This document shows positions 1-9,887 of a stretch of 64,000 nt of DNA, one piece after another. This stretch comes from Anas platyrhynchos (taxonomy: Eukaryota; Chordata; Aves; Anseriformes; Anatidae), in the NCBI RefSeq assembly GCF_047663525.1, contig NC_092617.1:3414501-3478500 (forward strand), read 5' to 3'. Within the stretch, counting starts at the first letter, position 1. Each line of letters opens with the position of its first letter. The notes under the pieces are model-generated. The model had not been told where the DNA came from. It made no database searches and saw only the letters and a program-made list of their open reading frames with translations. The translations under genes and the position numbers were made by a program.

Positions 1-283
1 CCACAAGGAGAAGCTAGCTGGGAATGCTGGGATGAGGTCAGGTGTGCCTCAGGATCTGCTGGGCCTGCAGGAGGCACTTGGCTCTGACGGAGGCTGGGAT
101 GTCACTTCTGTCTCTGGAGCTGACAGACCAGCAGCAGGAATGTGGCACAGATAGGGACCATAAAGGGCATGAAGCATGCTCAAGGCATTGAAGAAGATGG
201 TGAGGCACCTTCTGTTCTGGTCAGGTGAGAGACCACAGGAAGGCTGATGGCATGGGAGTCATGGTTGAGGTATAGTTTGTGAG
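1..283 (-). repeat. Diverged R-like block
   Basis: This stretch holds a diverged copy of the R-module motif (GTCACTTCTGTCTCTGGAGC followed by CAGCAGCAGGAATGTG-like sequence) in minus orientation. It runs up to the 3' end of the CR1. Its counterpart is 57287-57563. No coding potential was recognised. Confidence 0.55.
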
Positions 284-1545
284 ACCATAGAATCAGAGAA
301 TGGCTCCTGTTGGAAGGGACCTTAAAGGTCACCTAGTTCCAACCCCCAGCCATTAACAGGGATGTCATTAACAGGGATGCCTCCTGTGAGATCAGGTTGC
401 CCAGGACCTCACATAACCTGCACTTGCTCAGCTCCAGGGATGGGGCTGATCTCTCAGCAACCTGTTCCAGTACCTCACTACCCACTAATTGAAGAAATTT
501 TCTCCTCAGCTCTAAGCTAAATCTTCCCTCTTTTAGCTTAAAACCATTCCCCCTTGTCCTGTCATTATCTGAGTGAGGAAAGAGTCACTCTCCATCTTTT
601 TATAAGCCCCTTTTAATATTGAAAAGCCACAAAGAGGTCACCTCTGAGCCTTCTTTTCTCCAGGCTGAAGAGCCCCAGCTCCATTGAGCACCACGCTCTG
701 GGTGTGACCTTCAGGCCAACTCCTTATCCAATGAATGGTGCACCCATCAAATGCGTATCTCTCTAATTTGGAGACAAGGATGTCATGTGGGACAGTGTCA
801 ATGGTCTTACAGAAGTCCAAGTAGATGACATAGGCCGGTCTCTTGTTGTCTGATGCGATCACTCCATTGTAGAAAGCCATCACATTGGTTAGGCATGATT
901 TACTCTTTGGTGAAGCCATGCTGGCTGTCTGAGATCACCTCTTTGTCTTGCATGGGCCTTGACATCGATTCCAGGAGGATCTTTTCCATGATCTTTTGAG
1001 GCACAGAGGTGAGGCTCACCATTCGGTAGTTCCATGGGTTCTCATTTCTACCCTTTTTAAAAATGGAAGTGATGTTTCCTTTTTCCAGTCAGCAGAGATT
1101 TGACCTGACTGCCAGGACTCTTCAAATATGATGGAGAGAGGCTTGGAAACTATATCAATCAGTTCCCTCAGGACCCTGGGATGAATGTCATCAAACCCCA
1201 TAGACTTGTACTTGTTGAATTTCTTCTGGTGGTCTCAAACCTGCTCTTCACTTAGAGTGGGTGGGACTTTGCCCCCCAGCCTCCATCTATGGCTTCAGGG
1301 AATGAAAGTCTTGGGAAGCCTGACTGGCAGGGAAGACTGAGGCAAAGATGTTGTTGAGTCCCTCAGCCTTCTGCATGTCTGTCATTACCAGTTCACCCTT
1401 CTCATCCGTCAGAAGAGGGTACGCTCTCCTTGGCCTTTCTTTTCTGAGCGATGTATCTACCGAATCTCGTCCTGTTATTATTTTCATCCCCTGCTAAGCT
1501 CAGTTCCATCCGTGCCTTAGCTTTCCTTATCCTATCCTTCCACAT
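284..1545 (-). mobile_element. Old CR1 LINE, 3' part of ORF2 (reverse transcriptase)
   Basis: On the minus strand this is a non-LTR retrotransposon of the CR1 clade, cut at its 5' end. The element's 3' end is at the left, with the CR1 hallmark CCATAGAATCAGAGAATGGC on the plus strand. Reverse-transcriptase pieces can be read on the minus strand: an early RT region with DIHPRVLRELIDIVSKPLSI at about 1016-1201, and [12 protein letters not shown] followed by [20 protein letters not shown] at 780-915. A pre-RT segment (KAEGLNNIFASVF) lies at about 1300-1370. The reading frame is broken several times, so the element is dead. Compared with the copy at 57564-59185 it lacks about 370 nt around position 683, which includes the catalytic YADD region. 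Confidence 0.85.
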
Positions 1546-1777
1546 CTGAAACTGAAACTTGTGAGAGAGCCTGAGAAAAGTAGCCCTGCATCCATAGGAG
1601 CCATTTGGGAAACAAAACTTGTAGGTTGGAAGCATGATTTTGTGGAGGTGCAGAGCTGATGGGCACATTGCGCAGGATGCGCCTAAAGATCTTTGTGTCC
1701 TTTTCCCTCCTGACTACAATGACACTTCATTCTAAGGAATGGAAGACACAACAGAGGTGAGACAGATACACTGAGAT
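1546..1777. other. Intergenic sequence 5' of the old CR1
   Basis: This sequence lies upstream of the CR1 fragment and is shared with 59186-59409. It may be a more diverged 5' continuation of the same CR1. No gene, RNA or clear repeat boundary was seen. Confidence 0.4.
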
Positions 1778-1871
1778 CACAGAATCACAGAATCACAGAA
1801 TTTCTAGGTTGGAAGAGACCTCAAGGTCATCGAGTCCAACCTCTGACCTAACGCTAACAGTCCCCACTAAA
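1778..1871 (-). mobile_element. Short CR1 3' tail
   Basis: A severely 5'-truncated CR1 lies in minus orientation. On the plus strand it begins with three TCACAGAA-type units, then AGGTTGGAAGAGACCTCAAG and the usual CR1 3' UTR. The same insertion is present at 59410-59503, so it predates the direct duplication. The source subfamily resembles the CR1 at 34633-35402. Confidence 0.85.
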
Positions 1872-2369
1872 TGGAGGTGGTAAATGTCATCAGAAAGCTG
1901 ATCCCAGTAAGATATGGGGAGGTCAGAAGCAGCCTGGACAAGAGACATGTGAGATTATGGGGTGGTAAGAGGAGCATGGCCAGCACAAATTAATGATTTC
2001 ATAGAGGTAAGAGCATTCATGCAATGCCAATGCTGTAGTAAGACTGACTTAAAACAGTAATGTATGTCCTTTACCTTACTGGGAACAGTGATTTTAATCC
2101 CTAAACCTAAATGCTACTACAACACTCTGAAAGGAATCAATTTTCTCTCTTGATAACCGTAATGCCTTCACCTAACACTAACATTAAAATGCTCTATTTA
2201 ACCCTAAACTCCTTGGCAGACGTAAAACACCCGTAAACCACAGAGCTTGTCCATACCTCAACCACAGATGTGACAGCATAAGCAGAACACCAAACAATCC
2301 CACTAAAACTTTGCTTAATCTCTAACCCAGAAAGCAAAAAGAGATACCGAGGGAGCTATAGAAAGCTCA
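1872..2369 (-). repeat. R-module AT-rich tail
   Basis: This is the AT-rich tail of the R duplicon in minus orientation. It is recognised by CATCAGAAAGCTGATCCCAG at its left end and by stretches such as TTTAACCCTAAACTCCTTGG. Homologous tails occur at 7780-8103, 14990-15620, 20560-21140, 29280-30200, 36505-36720, 50950-51330 and 59504-59990. No ORF of note. Confidence 0.65.
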
Positions 2370-3060
2370 GCTCTGCCTCAGGATCTACTGCCCCAGCAGG
2401 AGGAATGTGACTGTGGCAGTGACTGTGAGGTCACTTCTGTCTCTGCACTTGATAGGGCAGCAGCAGGAACGTGTCACAGAAAGGGACTGGGAGGTCACTT
2501 GTGTCTGGAGGTGGCAGGTCAGCCTTGGCTTCTCCCTGGGAGCTGCACTTTTGGGCTGACATCTGGCAGTGGCCCTGCTAGGCCAGCAGAAGGCACCTGC
2601 TTGGCATGCTGACTGTGAGATCCCCTCTGCCTCCAGAGCCAGGAGGACCCAGGCAGGAAGAAGGCCCCAACATGGGTTGTCCTGTCCCTTCTGCTTGAGT
2701 CCATGAGTGGGCAGCAGCAGGCACAAGGCTTGGCTGTGTGTAGCCAAGAAGCTGCAAGGCCAGCAGCAGGCCCCTGGCTTGGAAGCTGCTGCTGAGGTGA
2801 CTTGTGTCTGGTTGGCTGAGAGGCCGCAAGGAGCCTGCTGGGTTGGGATGCCTACTTCAGGAGGGGTTTCCACTCTGAGGGAGCTTCCTTTGGTAATACG
2901 GAAGAGCAGGAGAGAAAAACTTGCCAGGAAGTGTGCCCTGGAGGTTGGCGCTGGCCTTGAGGAGGAAGAAATGTCTCTCAAACGGTCGTGCTGTAGTGCC
3001 ACAGGTCACCCTCTGATCAGACCATGGCTTTATCTTTCAAGGAACAGCTGGTGAGGGTTG
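2370..3060 (-). repeat. R module copy 1
   Basis: This GC-rich duplicon block in minus orientation is homologous to the blocks near 7.4, 14.3, 20.1, 28.9, 44.9, 51.4 and 60.0 kb. It contains tandemly related units with the core AAGTGACCTC-CAGTCCCT and TTCCTGCTGCTG (complement here). The long open frames through it, up to 205 aa, are not conserved as one protein between copies and look non-coding. Confidence 0.7.
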
Positions 3061-3830
3061 ATGAGATATGGGAGAAAGCAAGGGAAGAGAGCAATGTGGT
3101 GAACAGAGATGGGTGTATGAAGACTTCAAGGAAATAGGACAAATTGTGGGACAGCGTAGGAAAAGCTACAGAGGAGAAGGCAGAGGGTGCTGGCAAGAAT
3201 GGAAGGTCCCAACAGCCCTGAAGGTTTTGTCGCCTTGGGTAGAGCTTATAAGGAGAGATTTTATACTCGTTGCAATGGGGCCTCACTGATTCCTTTCAAC
3301 CCTGTGCAGCACCTCAGAGGTGTCATACCAGTGTTCTTCTCATGGCATCACACTGCCCACCCCATCTCACAGACCCCAGGAAAAGCCTTGAGCCAGACAT
3401 GAGGATGCAGGATCTCCCCTCCCAGTGGCTGGGGCCAACCCTTGGCCCTTCTGCATCACCAAAACCAACCAAGACTTTTCTCAGCACAGTGCTTTGCCTC
3501 TCTGTAAACATGGCCTCCAATTATCTGCCCTAACAAGTCCCTGGGGAGGCTTTGTTAGTAACAGCCCTCAGTGGGGCCCATTAATACTCCAAGTCACTTC
3601 AACTTTTCCTTCTGACTTTACTTTCTCTAGCAGTTGCATCATTCACCTCTCAGTACCTGAGCTTCACAGACTCAGCACCAAAATACACCATGGAACTCAT
3701 TAAAATGCAGAAACTCCTAACATCTCTTTGATAGTTTTCTTCACAACTTCACGCCTCGTGCAGCTACTTGCAGAGCTTGCAAGATGTAATTAAGGAAGAA
3801 GATTTCAAAGAGCAACCACTAAAAATATTT
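3061..3830. repeat. E block of the duplicon
   Basis: This block matches 60430-61260 (same orientation), 51640-51965 (same) and 28330-28900 (inverted). It is a diverged relative of the M1 block that lies next to the OR promoter modules. The landmark is CAGCCCTCAGTGGGGCCCAT at about 3562. No gene was recognised. Confidence 0.65.
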
Positions 3831-4056
3831 TCTTGTTTCAAAGGCTGAATTTTGCCACATTTCAGTTTTGAACAACATTCTCCTATTGCTATTCATCCAG
3901 GGATGAATAGCAATATTCTTTGGAGACCTTCATTGGGAGGAAGAGCAGAGTGTGCTGGTCTGACACCTCCACTGCCAGCAGTGGTCTTTGTCCCTGTAAG
4001 TGCAGCACAGCCCAGCACATGAAACCCTTTCTAAGAGAAGTCAGGGGCGTCTTCAG

Positions 4057-4144
4057 AAAATAAAATATACATATAAATAAAAATAAAATAAAATAAAATA
4101 AAATAAAATAAATAAAATAAAATAAAATAAAATAAAATAAAATT
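4057..4144. repeat. (TAAAA)n microsatellite
   Basis: About 85 bp consists mostly of TAAAA pentamers with two TAAA slips. It is absent from the partner copy at 61-62 kb, so it arose after the direct duplication. It ends in a sequence like the tail of a degraded element, but no parent element was identified. Confidence 0.9.
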
Positions 4145-4439
4145 TGAAATGACCTTTGGGATCTGAGAAATTCTAAATGAATCTTAGTAGACAACTGGAC
4201 ATCCATAGTCTCTCTTGGGTCTTCCATGGAAAACTGAGGAAGAAAATTAAAGGAAATATATGTTCATTGGCGCTAGCTGTACCCATGAGCTTGGCCTCTT
4301 TTGGGAAATTGTTCCCTTCCAGCCACGGAAAACTCAATTGAATGATGTGAAAAGAGCTGCCCAGTCAATAGAGTAGGGCAGAGTCCTACTTCCTGTGCTA
4401 TAGATGCAGAAGGCAAAAAGAATTGCATTGTGCCTGACA

Positions 4440-4840
4440 CTACTCTGGGACGTGTAACCCAGGTCAGGCAACTTTACCTTAGTGCTGACAAGTCCATCCC
4501 TAAAGCACGCTCCCAAGATCTACATCTACACCTTGGCTCTCCAGTCGATGACCCAGCTCATGGATGGCAATCAGGGAGTCTCTGTAAGTGTGACGCTGCC
4601 TCAGGTCCTCCACCATGGAAGCCATTGGCACCTGCTGTTCTTCAACCCTCAGCAAAACCACAACAGAAGGAGTCTGTGGAAGGCCAAGCAGAGTAGACAG
4701 CTGTTTCATGTCCTTTGTCTCCAAGGCTGCTATGCAAATGCCCCACTGGTGGTGCCCTCTTCGAACTTTGAAGTTCCCTCTCCTGAAGCAGTCTATACAG
4801 AGGATGCACATAGGCTCTGGGCCAGTCCCAGTTGTGTGTG
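4440..4840 (-). mobile_element. ERVL-type retrovirus fossil, pol fragment
   Basis: A short fossil of the same endogenous retrovirus family as the pol pieces near 33 and 55 kb. Minus-strand translation shows the segment leading into reverse transcriptase (RDSLIAIHELGHRLESQGV). It is a fragment without recognisable LTRs of its own and is clearly broken. It starts where homology to the 62.6 kb duplicon stops. Confidence 0.75.
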
Positions 4841-6500
4841 TGATATATGGAATAATAATTTGTGTCAAAAAGATGGTTGATATAAAGAAGGGGTAGATAT
4901 GAGAGTGTGGCCATGGGGGTCGGCAAGCTCCATGGTTGATGATACCATCAGACTCTTAAGGATGAGGCCATCAGGAATGTAAAAGAGTTCAGTGGGAACA
5001 AAGAAGTGTGAAATGTGTTCATCTGATTCGTGTCAAATGGAACAATGTTTGGGCCGCATGGTATGAGGAATGTGACCTTCTGTTTTACATACCCTTGTAT
5101 AACCACAAGTCTAAGAAAAACAGAATGGTTAATGTATATAGTTCTTGTACCTTGCAAAGGAATGTTTTAGCAGTTCATGTCAATAGAGATCTTGAAGGTG
5201 TTACATATGGAGTGGTAATTCTTGTTGAGAAAATGGTTGATATTAATAAAGAAGGGGGAGATTTGGGAATGTGGCCATGGGGATTGGAAAGCCCCATGGT
5301 TGAGATAACATTAGACTCTTAACGATGAGGCCATCAGGAATATAAAAGAGTTTAGAGGGAATAAAGAAGGGTGATTCAGAAGACTCCATGCAGTCCCTGG
5401 TTTCTTGTTCTCCAGACGGTTCTCTTGCTCTCCAGCCGTTAAGGCATAGATGTTTCTGGGTGTTTGCTCTTGTTGTTACATTCAAAGTTGTTTGACCAAT
5501 GAAAAGTTGTTTTGAAAAGAACTGCTGTGGGGTGAAGGGTATAAGAGGGGAGCCTGCCCTCAAGAAAGAGGAAGAAAAAGAAAAAAAGAAAAAAAAAAAA
5601 AAAGGCAACACGATGAAGTTACATCAATAAAGAAGCAGGAAAAAGAAGTGAAGAGGAACAGGCTGGCAGAATGGAGATCAGGACGGGAACAGGCACTTTG
5701 ATTGCCTCATGAAGATAGGTTCGGCCAAAGTCAGCAAACCGCTCAGAGAAGCTCGTACAGAAAGTCGCTGGAAATGGGTGCACCAAAGCTGGAGAGAAGC
5801 TCAAGCTGAGAGAAGCGGAGCCATGCACACAACTGCCTCTCGCTGGTCAGCAGTTGCGTATTAGGGGGAATCATACGTCCTTAGGAACAAAGACTGTCCT
5901 GGTAACCTTACAGCTCATTCTCCTTATTAACAATCGGACATTTTATGAGCCTGAAATATGGGACCAAGCTGAGGTCAAGGTGTGGGACTCTGCAACTAAA
6001 AATGGCAAGGTTGCAGTGGGATTGCTCGGCACCTGGCGAGCAATCTCTGAGGCCTTGAAGAGCCCTGTGGGACCACAGTCAGAAACGTGTGGTACAGCCA
6101 TCGAAGGCTTTTGCTGTTCCGCCCCCTGTTGACCTGAACGTGTCTTTTGACCCACGCCTATTGGCCTTGAAAAGGAGATGGATATGCTTTACTTTGATCT
6201 GGGAAGAACGGGATACATAAGGCCCAAAGACCAAGTTGCTTGACAACATGAAGCGAGACATATTGTTCAAAAGGAATGGAAAATGGAAACTGTAAAGTCA
6301 TGGAACTTAAAGGATTATTTTTTATCTTTTCTGAACATAAATATGTATAGGAGTACTCGTTTTTTTTCTAAGTTATAGAAATTAAAGGATTGTTTGTTAC
6401 CTTTCCTGATTATACGTATGTATAGGCATACTTGGGTTATGTATGTAAAAGCCATGTTCTATATATTTAGAATGTTTGATGTTCGTGTGTGCGTGTTGGT
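4841..6500 (+). mobile_element. LTR-retroelement fossil (LTR plus internal sequence)
   Basis: An LTR-like region runs from about 4841 to 5640. Its U3-like part is present twice (4841-5010 and 5198-5375). It is followed by a CCAAT-like box (TGACCAATGAAAAG, about 5497), a TATA-like GGGTATAAGAGG (about 5535) and an AATAAA (5626). Internal sequence follows to about 6500 with one open stretch of about 90 codons that could be a gag-like remnant. The family could not be named with confidence. The element is broken and no second LTR was recognised. Confidence 0.5.
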
Positions 6501-7020
6501 GTAACGTAGACTCCCCTCACACCCAGCGTTGTTTACTTGCCTTTTATACATTTTAGAAATATTTGTTTTATAAATATTACAAAATTCAGATTGATTTGAG
6601 ACTTCATTTCTAACACTCATGAGCCCACGAATCTCAGACAGTCAGAGACAATTGAAGACATGTCTCCAGAAGTCCAAGTCAGAGGCAAGATTCCTCCAGT
6701 GTCCCCCTGAGGGCCAGCACTCACACAGCCTCCCTTGGAGCTCGTTAGAGCAGAACACTGAAAGCAGTGAGGACAAGGAAACAGAGGCAGTGTGAAGGTG
6801 ACACTGATTTGTAGGAAAAGTGGATGTGTTTCACCAAGCACAAGGGTCAGGGCTTGACTCCCAACTCAAGGAAGGGAGTTCTTTCCCTTCACACCTTGCT
6901 TAGGGCTCTTCCTGGGACACTGGAAGATGGGGATGTGCATTGCAAAGTGCAAGACAATGGTATGACCCCTGCCTGCTTCATGGGTGGGCGAGGAGTTAAT
7001 TAGGCTCTGTTGCTTTAGTG
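6501..7020 (+). repeat. M1 module copy
   Basis: From about 6610 this matches 12960-13440 (same orientation) and 46020-46450 (inverted). The landmarks are GAATCTCAGACAGTCAGAGA and CAGCACTCACACAGCCTCCC. It is a duplicon block that normally lies beyond the OR promoter module. The first 100 bp are AT-rich and unassigned. Confidence 0.65.
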
Positions 7021-7400
7021 ATTAGCTTTCTCCTCAAGGGCTTTAGTGGCAAAGACAATAGCCATAGCCATAGACACAAATATCTCATAAGGCAGCTCTC
7101 TAGGAAGCTGGCCTGGTTCCTGGTGAGCAGGCACCACTGCTCGTATGGCGTCCCTCATGGTGCCCTGGCCCTCCTCCTCCTGGGCACTGCTCACTCAGCA
7201 GGGTCCCAGTCTGCCCTGATGTGTGGAGTTGCTCTTCCTCTGGTGCAGTACTGGGTTCTTCTCCTTTTAAATGTCAAGAGGTTTCTGTAGGCAAAATCCT
7301 GCAGCTTCTTGAGGTTCGCCCACACTGAAGCTCAATTCTGTCAGCTCTTCATGTCTGCAGGCAGACAGTTCAATGTTCGTGTGATTGTGCTATCTCTGAG
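7021..7400 (+). repeat. M2 module copy
   Basis: This sequence is shared with 13440-14045 and 19950-20100 (same orientation) and 45230-46020 (inverted). It includes CTGGTTCCTGGTGAGCAGGC and a block ending in GTGATTGTGCTATCTCTGAG. No coding signal. Confidence 0.6.
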
Positions 7401-8103
7401 AAGACAGCAGCATGTTGGGGCCTTCTTTCTATCTGGGTCCTCCTGGGTCTGGAGGCAGAGGGGATCTCACAGTCAGCATGCCAAGCAGGTGCCTTCTGCT
7501 GGCCTAGCAGGGCCACTGCCAGATGTCAGCCCAAAAGTGCAGATCCCAGGGAGAAGTCAAGGCTGACCTGCCACCTCCAGACACAAGTGACCTCCCAGTC
7601 CCTTTCCGTGACACGTTCCTGCTGCTGCCGTATCAAGTGCAGAGACAGAAGTGACCTCACAGTCCCTGCCACAGTCACACTGCTCCTGCTGGGGCAGGAG
7701 ATCCTGATGCAGAGCTGAGCTCCTCAGAGCATTCCCACCCATCTCCTCCTTGTGGCCCACAAGCTGATCTGATCAGAGCAAAAGAGTAAAGGTAAGGGAA
7801 AGGGGCTATGGGCTGAGTTTTGGCTTGAAGGGATACTTTGAGGTCAGGCATAAGAATAGTGGATTCCTGTCAAGGTGTGGAGTAGCATTTAGTTTTACAT
7901 CTTAATGTCACTGGTTAACATAGGGGAAGGGCTTTACATGACTATTTTTAGTCTCAGTTAGAGCAGAATCAACATTGCCTGAATGTTCTAACCTCACAGA
8001 AATCATTAATTTCTGCTGGCCAAGCTCCTCTTTCTTCCCCCAAATCTCACATCTCTCCTGTCCAGGCTTCTCCCCATATCAATCATCTTCGTAGGGGCAG
8101 CTT
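7401..8103 (+). repeat. R module copy 2 with tail
   Basis: An R duplicon in plus orientation: GC-rich part 7401-7750, then the AT-rich tail up to the CR1 insertion at 8104. The expected end of the tail (GCTTTCTGATGGCTTTCAT) is split by the CR1 and resumes at 8574. Confidence 0.7.
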
Positions 8104-8528
8104 TCTGATCATAGAATCATAGAATCATAGAATATCCTGAGTTGGAAGGGACCCTTAAGGATCATCAAGTCCAACTCTTGACACCGCACAGATCTACCCA
8201 AAAGTTCAGACCATGTGACTAAGTGCACAGTCCAGTCTCTTCTTAAGTTCAGACAGGCTCGGTGCAGTGACCACTTCGCTGGGGAGCCTGTTCCAGTGTG
8301 CAACCACCCTCTCTGTGAAGAACCCCCTCCTGATGTCAAGCCTAAACTTCCCCTGCCTCAGCTTAACCCCATTCCCGCGGGTCCTGTCACTGGTGTTAAT
8401 GGAGAAAAGGTCTCCTGCCTCTCGACACCCCCTTACGAGGAAGTTGTAGACTGCGATGAGGTCTCCCCTCAGCCTCCTCTTCTCCAGGCTGAACAGGCCC
8501 ACTGCCCTCAGCCGTTCCTCGTATGTCT
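8104..8528 (-). mobile_element. 5'-truncated CR1 LINE (young subfamily)
   Basis: The 3' end of a CR1 in minus orientation. It shows three ATAGAATC-type 3' repeats at 8109-8135, then the 3' UTR and the last 98 or so codons of ORF2 ([20 protein letters not shown] at the start, ALSHMV at the end). It is almost the same sequence as the 3' end of the CR1 at 40275-42309, so both belong to one recent subfamily. The target was the R-module tail. TCTGAT occurs at both junctions (8104-8109 and 8574-8579), a likely target-site duplication. Confidence 0.9.
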
Positions 8529-8573
8529 AATGCTTTCATGATGCTTTTCATGATGCTAATGCTTTTCAGTACG
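8529..8573. repeat. Filler sequence at CR1 5' junction
   Basis: These 45 nt lie between the truncated CR1 5' end and the resumed target. They consist of repeated GCTTTCATGATG-like pieces that resemble the adjacent target (GATGGCTTTCATAATC). This looks like templated filler made when the insertion was completed. Confidence 0.6.
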
Positions 8574-9740
8574 TCTGATGGCTTTCATAATCTCAGAGTA
8601 CATGCACAGCAAGTGCCTTCTGCTGCCCTGTCATGGACACCGGCAGATGTGAGCCTAAAGGCACAGATCCCAGGCAGGAGTCAAGGGTGACCTGTCAGCT
8701 ACTTCAGAAAGAGCTCACCTCACAGGCCATTTAACAGCCATTCCCTTCCTGATGGACTTAGTGTTTCTGAGGCACCACTGAGGTTGTAATACCACACCTA
8801 CAAAACACCCCCTTTTCGGGCCAGGACCTGCCCAGGTAGAAATGATCTGGTTGTGATCCTCCAAGCTCATGGCACACCTGCTGGGCTCCCAGGCTCTCTG
8901 ACACACAGGAGACAGTTCCATGCCAGTCCTGTGTGGTGCTAGGGCAGGAGGGACCTTGCAGGCAATGTTCCAGCCCCATGTCTGTTTGAGGTCTCTCAGC
9001 TCCTAGTGCACAGTGGGGATCACACTCAAGTACAGAAGCCAGAAGATGGCCTAGCTGACACTACGGGGAAGCGCCCTCCCAGCCCCAGCCCCGGTTCCAT
9101 CCCCAGGCCCAGCCCCAGCTGGCGGTGCTGCTCTGCTGAGTGAGGGGGCTGTGGTGCCTGGGGCACGGGGGCACTCTGCAGGGCCGTGCTGGGCAGGCTG
9201 GGAGGCACACCCAGCTCTTGGGGTCACTGCCATTGCCCCAGGGCTGCAAGGAATCACTCCCCAGGCTCCTTTGATGGGGCTGCTGTGTGCCCTGGGGCTG
9301 CAGAGCTCTCCTCTGCCTGCTCACACCAGACTGAGCACTTGAGCTCTGGTCAGTCCACCTTGGAGGAGATCCCCCCTTAGGAAGGAAGTGCTGCAGTGGA
9401 GGCCAGCTGTGCCACTGCCGTGCCCACTGCCTGTCCCTGCCTGCAGTTCCAGCACAGCCCACAGCAGCACTGGCACCAAGCTCCAGGAGCAGCCGGGCCT
9501 GACCCCACCAGCAAGGCTCAGCAGGAGAGGGCGGCAGTGGCAAGAGAGCCGCTCTGCATGCCCCAAGTGCTGGTGCTCCCTGGCCGTGCTGCTGGGATGG
9601 GACTCTTTTCCTCTGCACCCCTGCACACGGGCACTGCCCCTGCAGAGCCAGAACAGGTCTCTTTGTGTACAGTTGCTGAGCTAGACTTGACAAATACATA
9701 CCGAAGTGGAATTTGGATGACCAATATCATTTTAGTCGGT
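8574..9740 (+). repeat. D module copy (3' flank of OR1)
   Basis: A duplicon block that adjoins the 3' side of OR genes. Related copies are 15790-16560 (OR2), 49640-50640 (inverted, OR6) and 39370-39620 (inverted, OR5). It is GC-rich and includes a short CCCAGC-type hexamer run at about 9078-9120. Its longest open frame (212 aa, minus strand) is not conserved between copies and is treated as chance. Confidence 0.7.
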
Positions 9741-9887
9741 AACATTAACTAAACAAAAACTAAGGAAATCCATTAATAAAATTCACACACACAAACACAA
9801 AGAAACAGAATATAGGCTGTTCCTATAATAAGTGACATTAACACTCATCTGCAGAAGCAGACTGAGCACTTATTCTCTTGAAACACA

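Larger units (their letters stand above)
1..4435. repeat. Direct segmental duplication, left copy (partner 57287-62635)
   Basis: The left 4.4 kb matches 57287-62635 in the same orientation and module order: diverged R-like sequence, an old CR1, a short CR1 tail, R tail, R module, E block, then F-related sequence up to about 4435. The copies differ by indels. This copy lacks about 370 nt inside the CR1 and most of the F sequence found at 61320-62195, and it has gained an AT-rich microsatellite. Boundaries were judged by eye. No gene was found inside. Confidence 0.85.

Noticed and set aside
2210-2240. TAACCCTAA/TTAGGG-like words in R tails as a telomeric or subtelomeric signal
   Set aside because: Only isolated single units occur, with no tandem array, so they are no evidence for chromosome position.
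2385-3002. 205-aa open frame in R copy 1 and similar frames in other R copies
   Set aside because: The frame differs or breaks between R copies, and the sequence is built of degenerate tandem units.
9061-9699. 212-aa open frame in the D module
   Set aside because: High GC and CCCAGC repeats explain its length. Other D copies do not keep the same frame, and no domain is visible.
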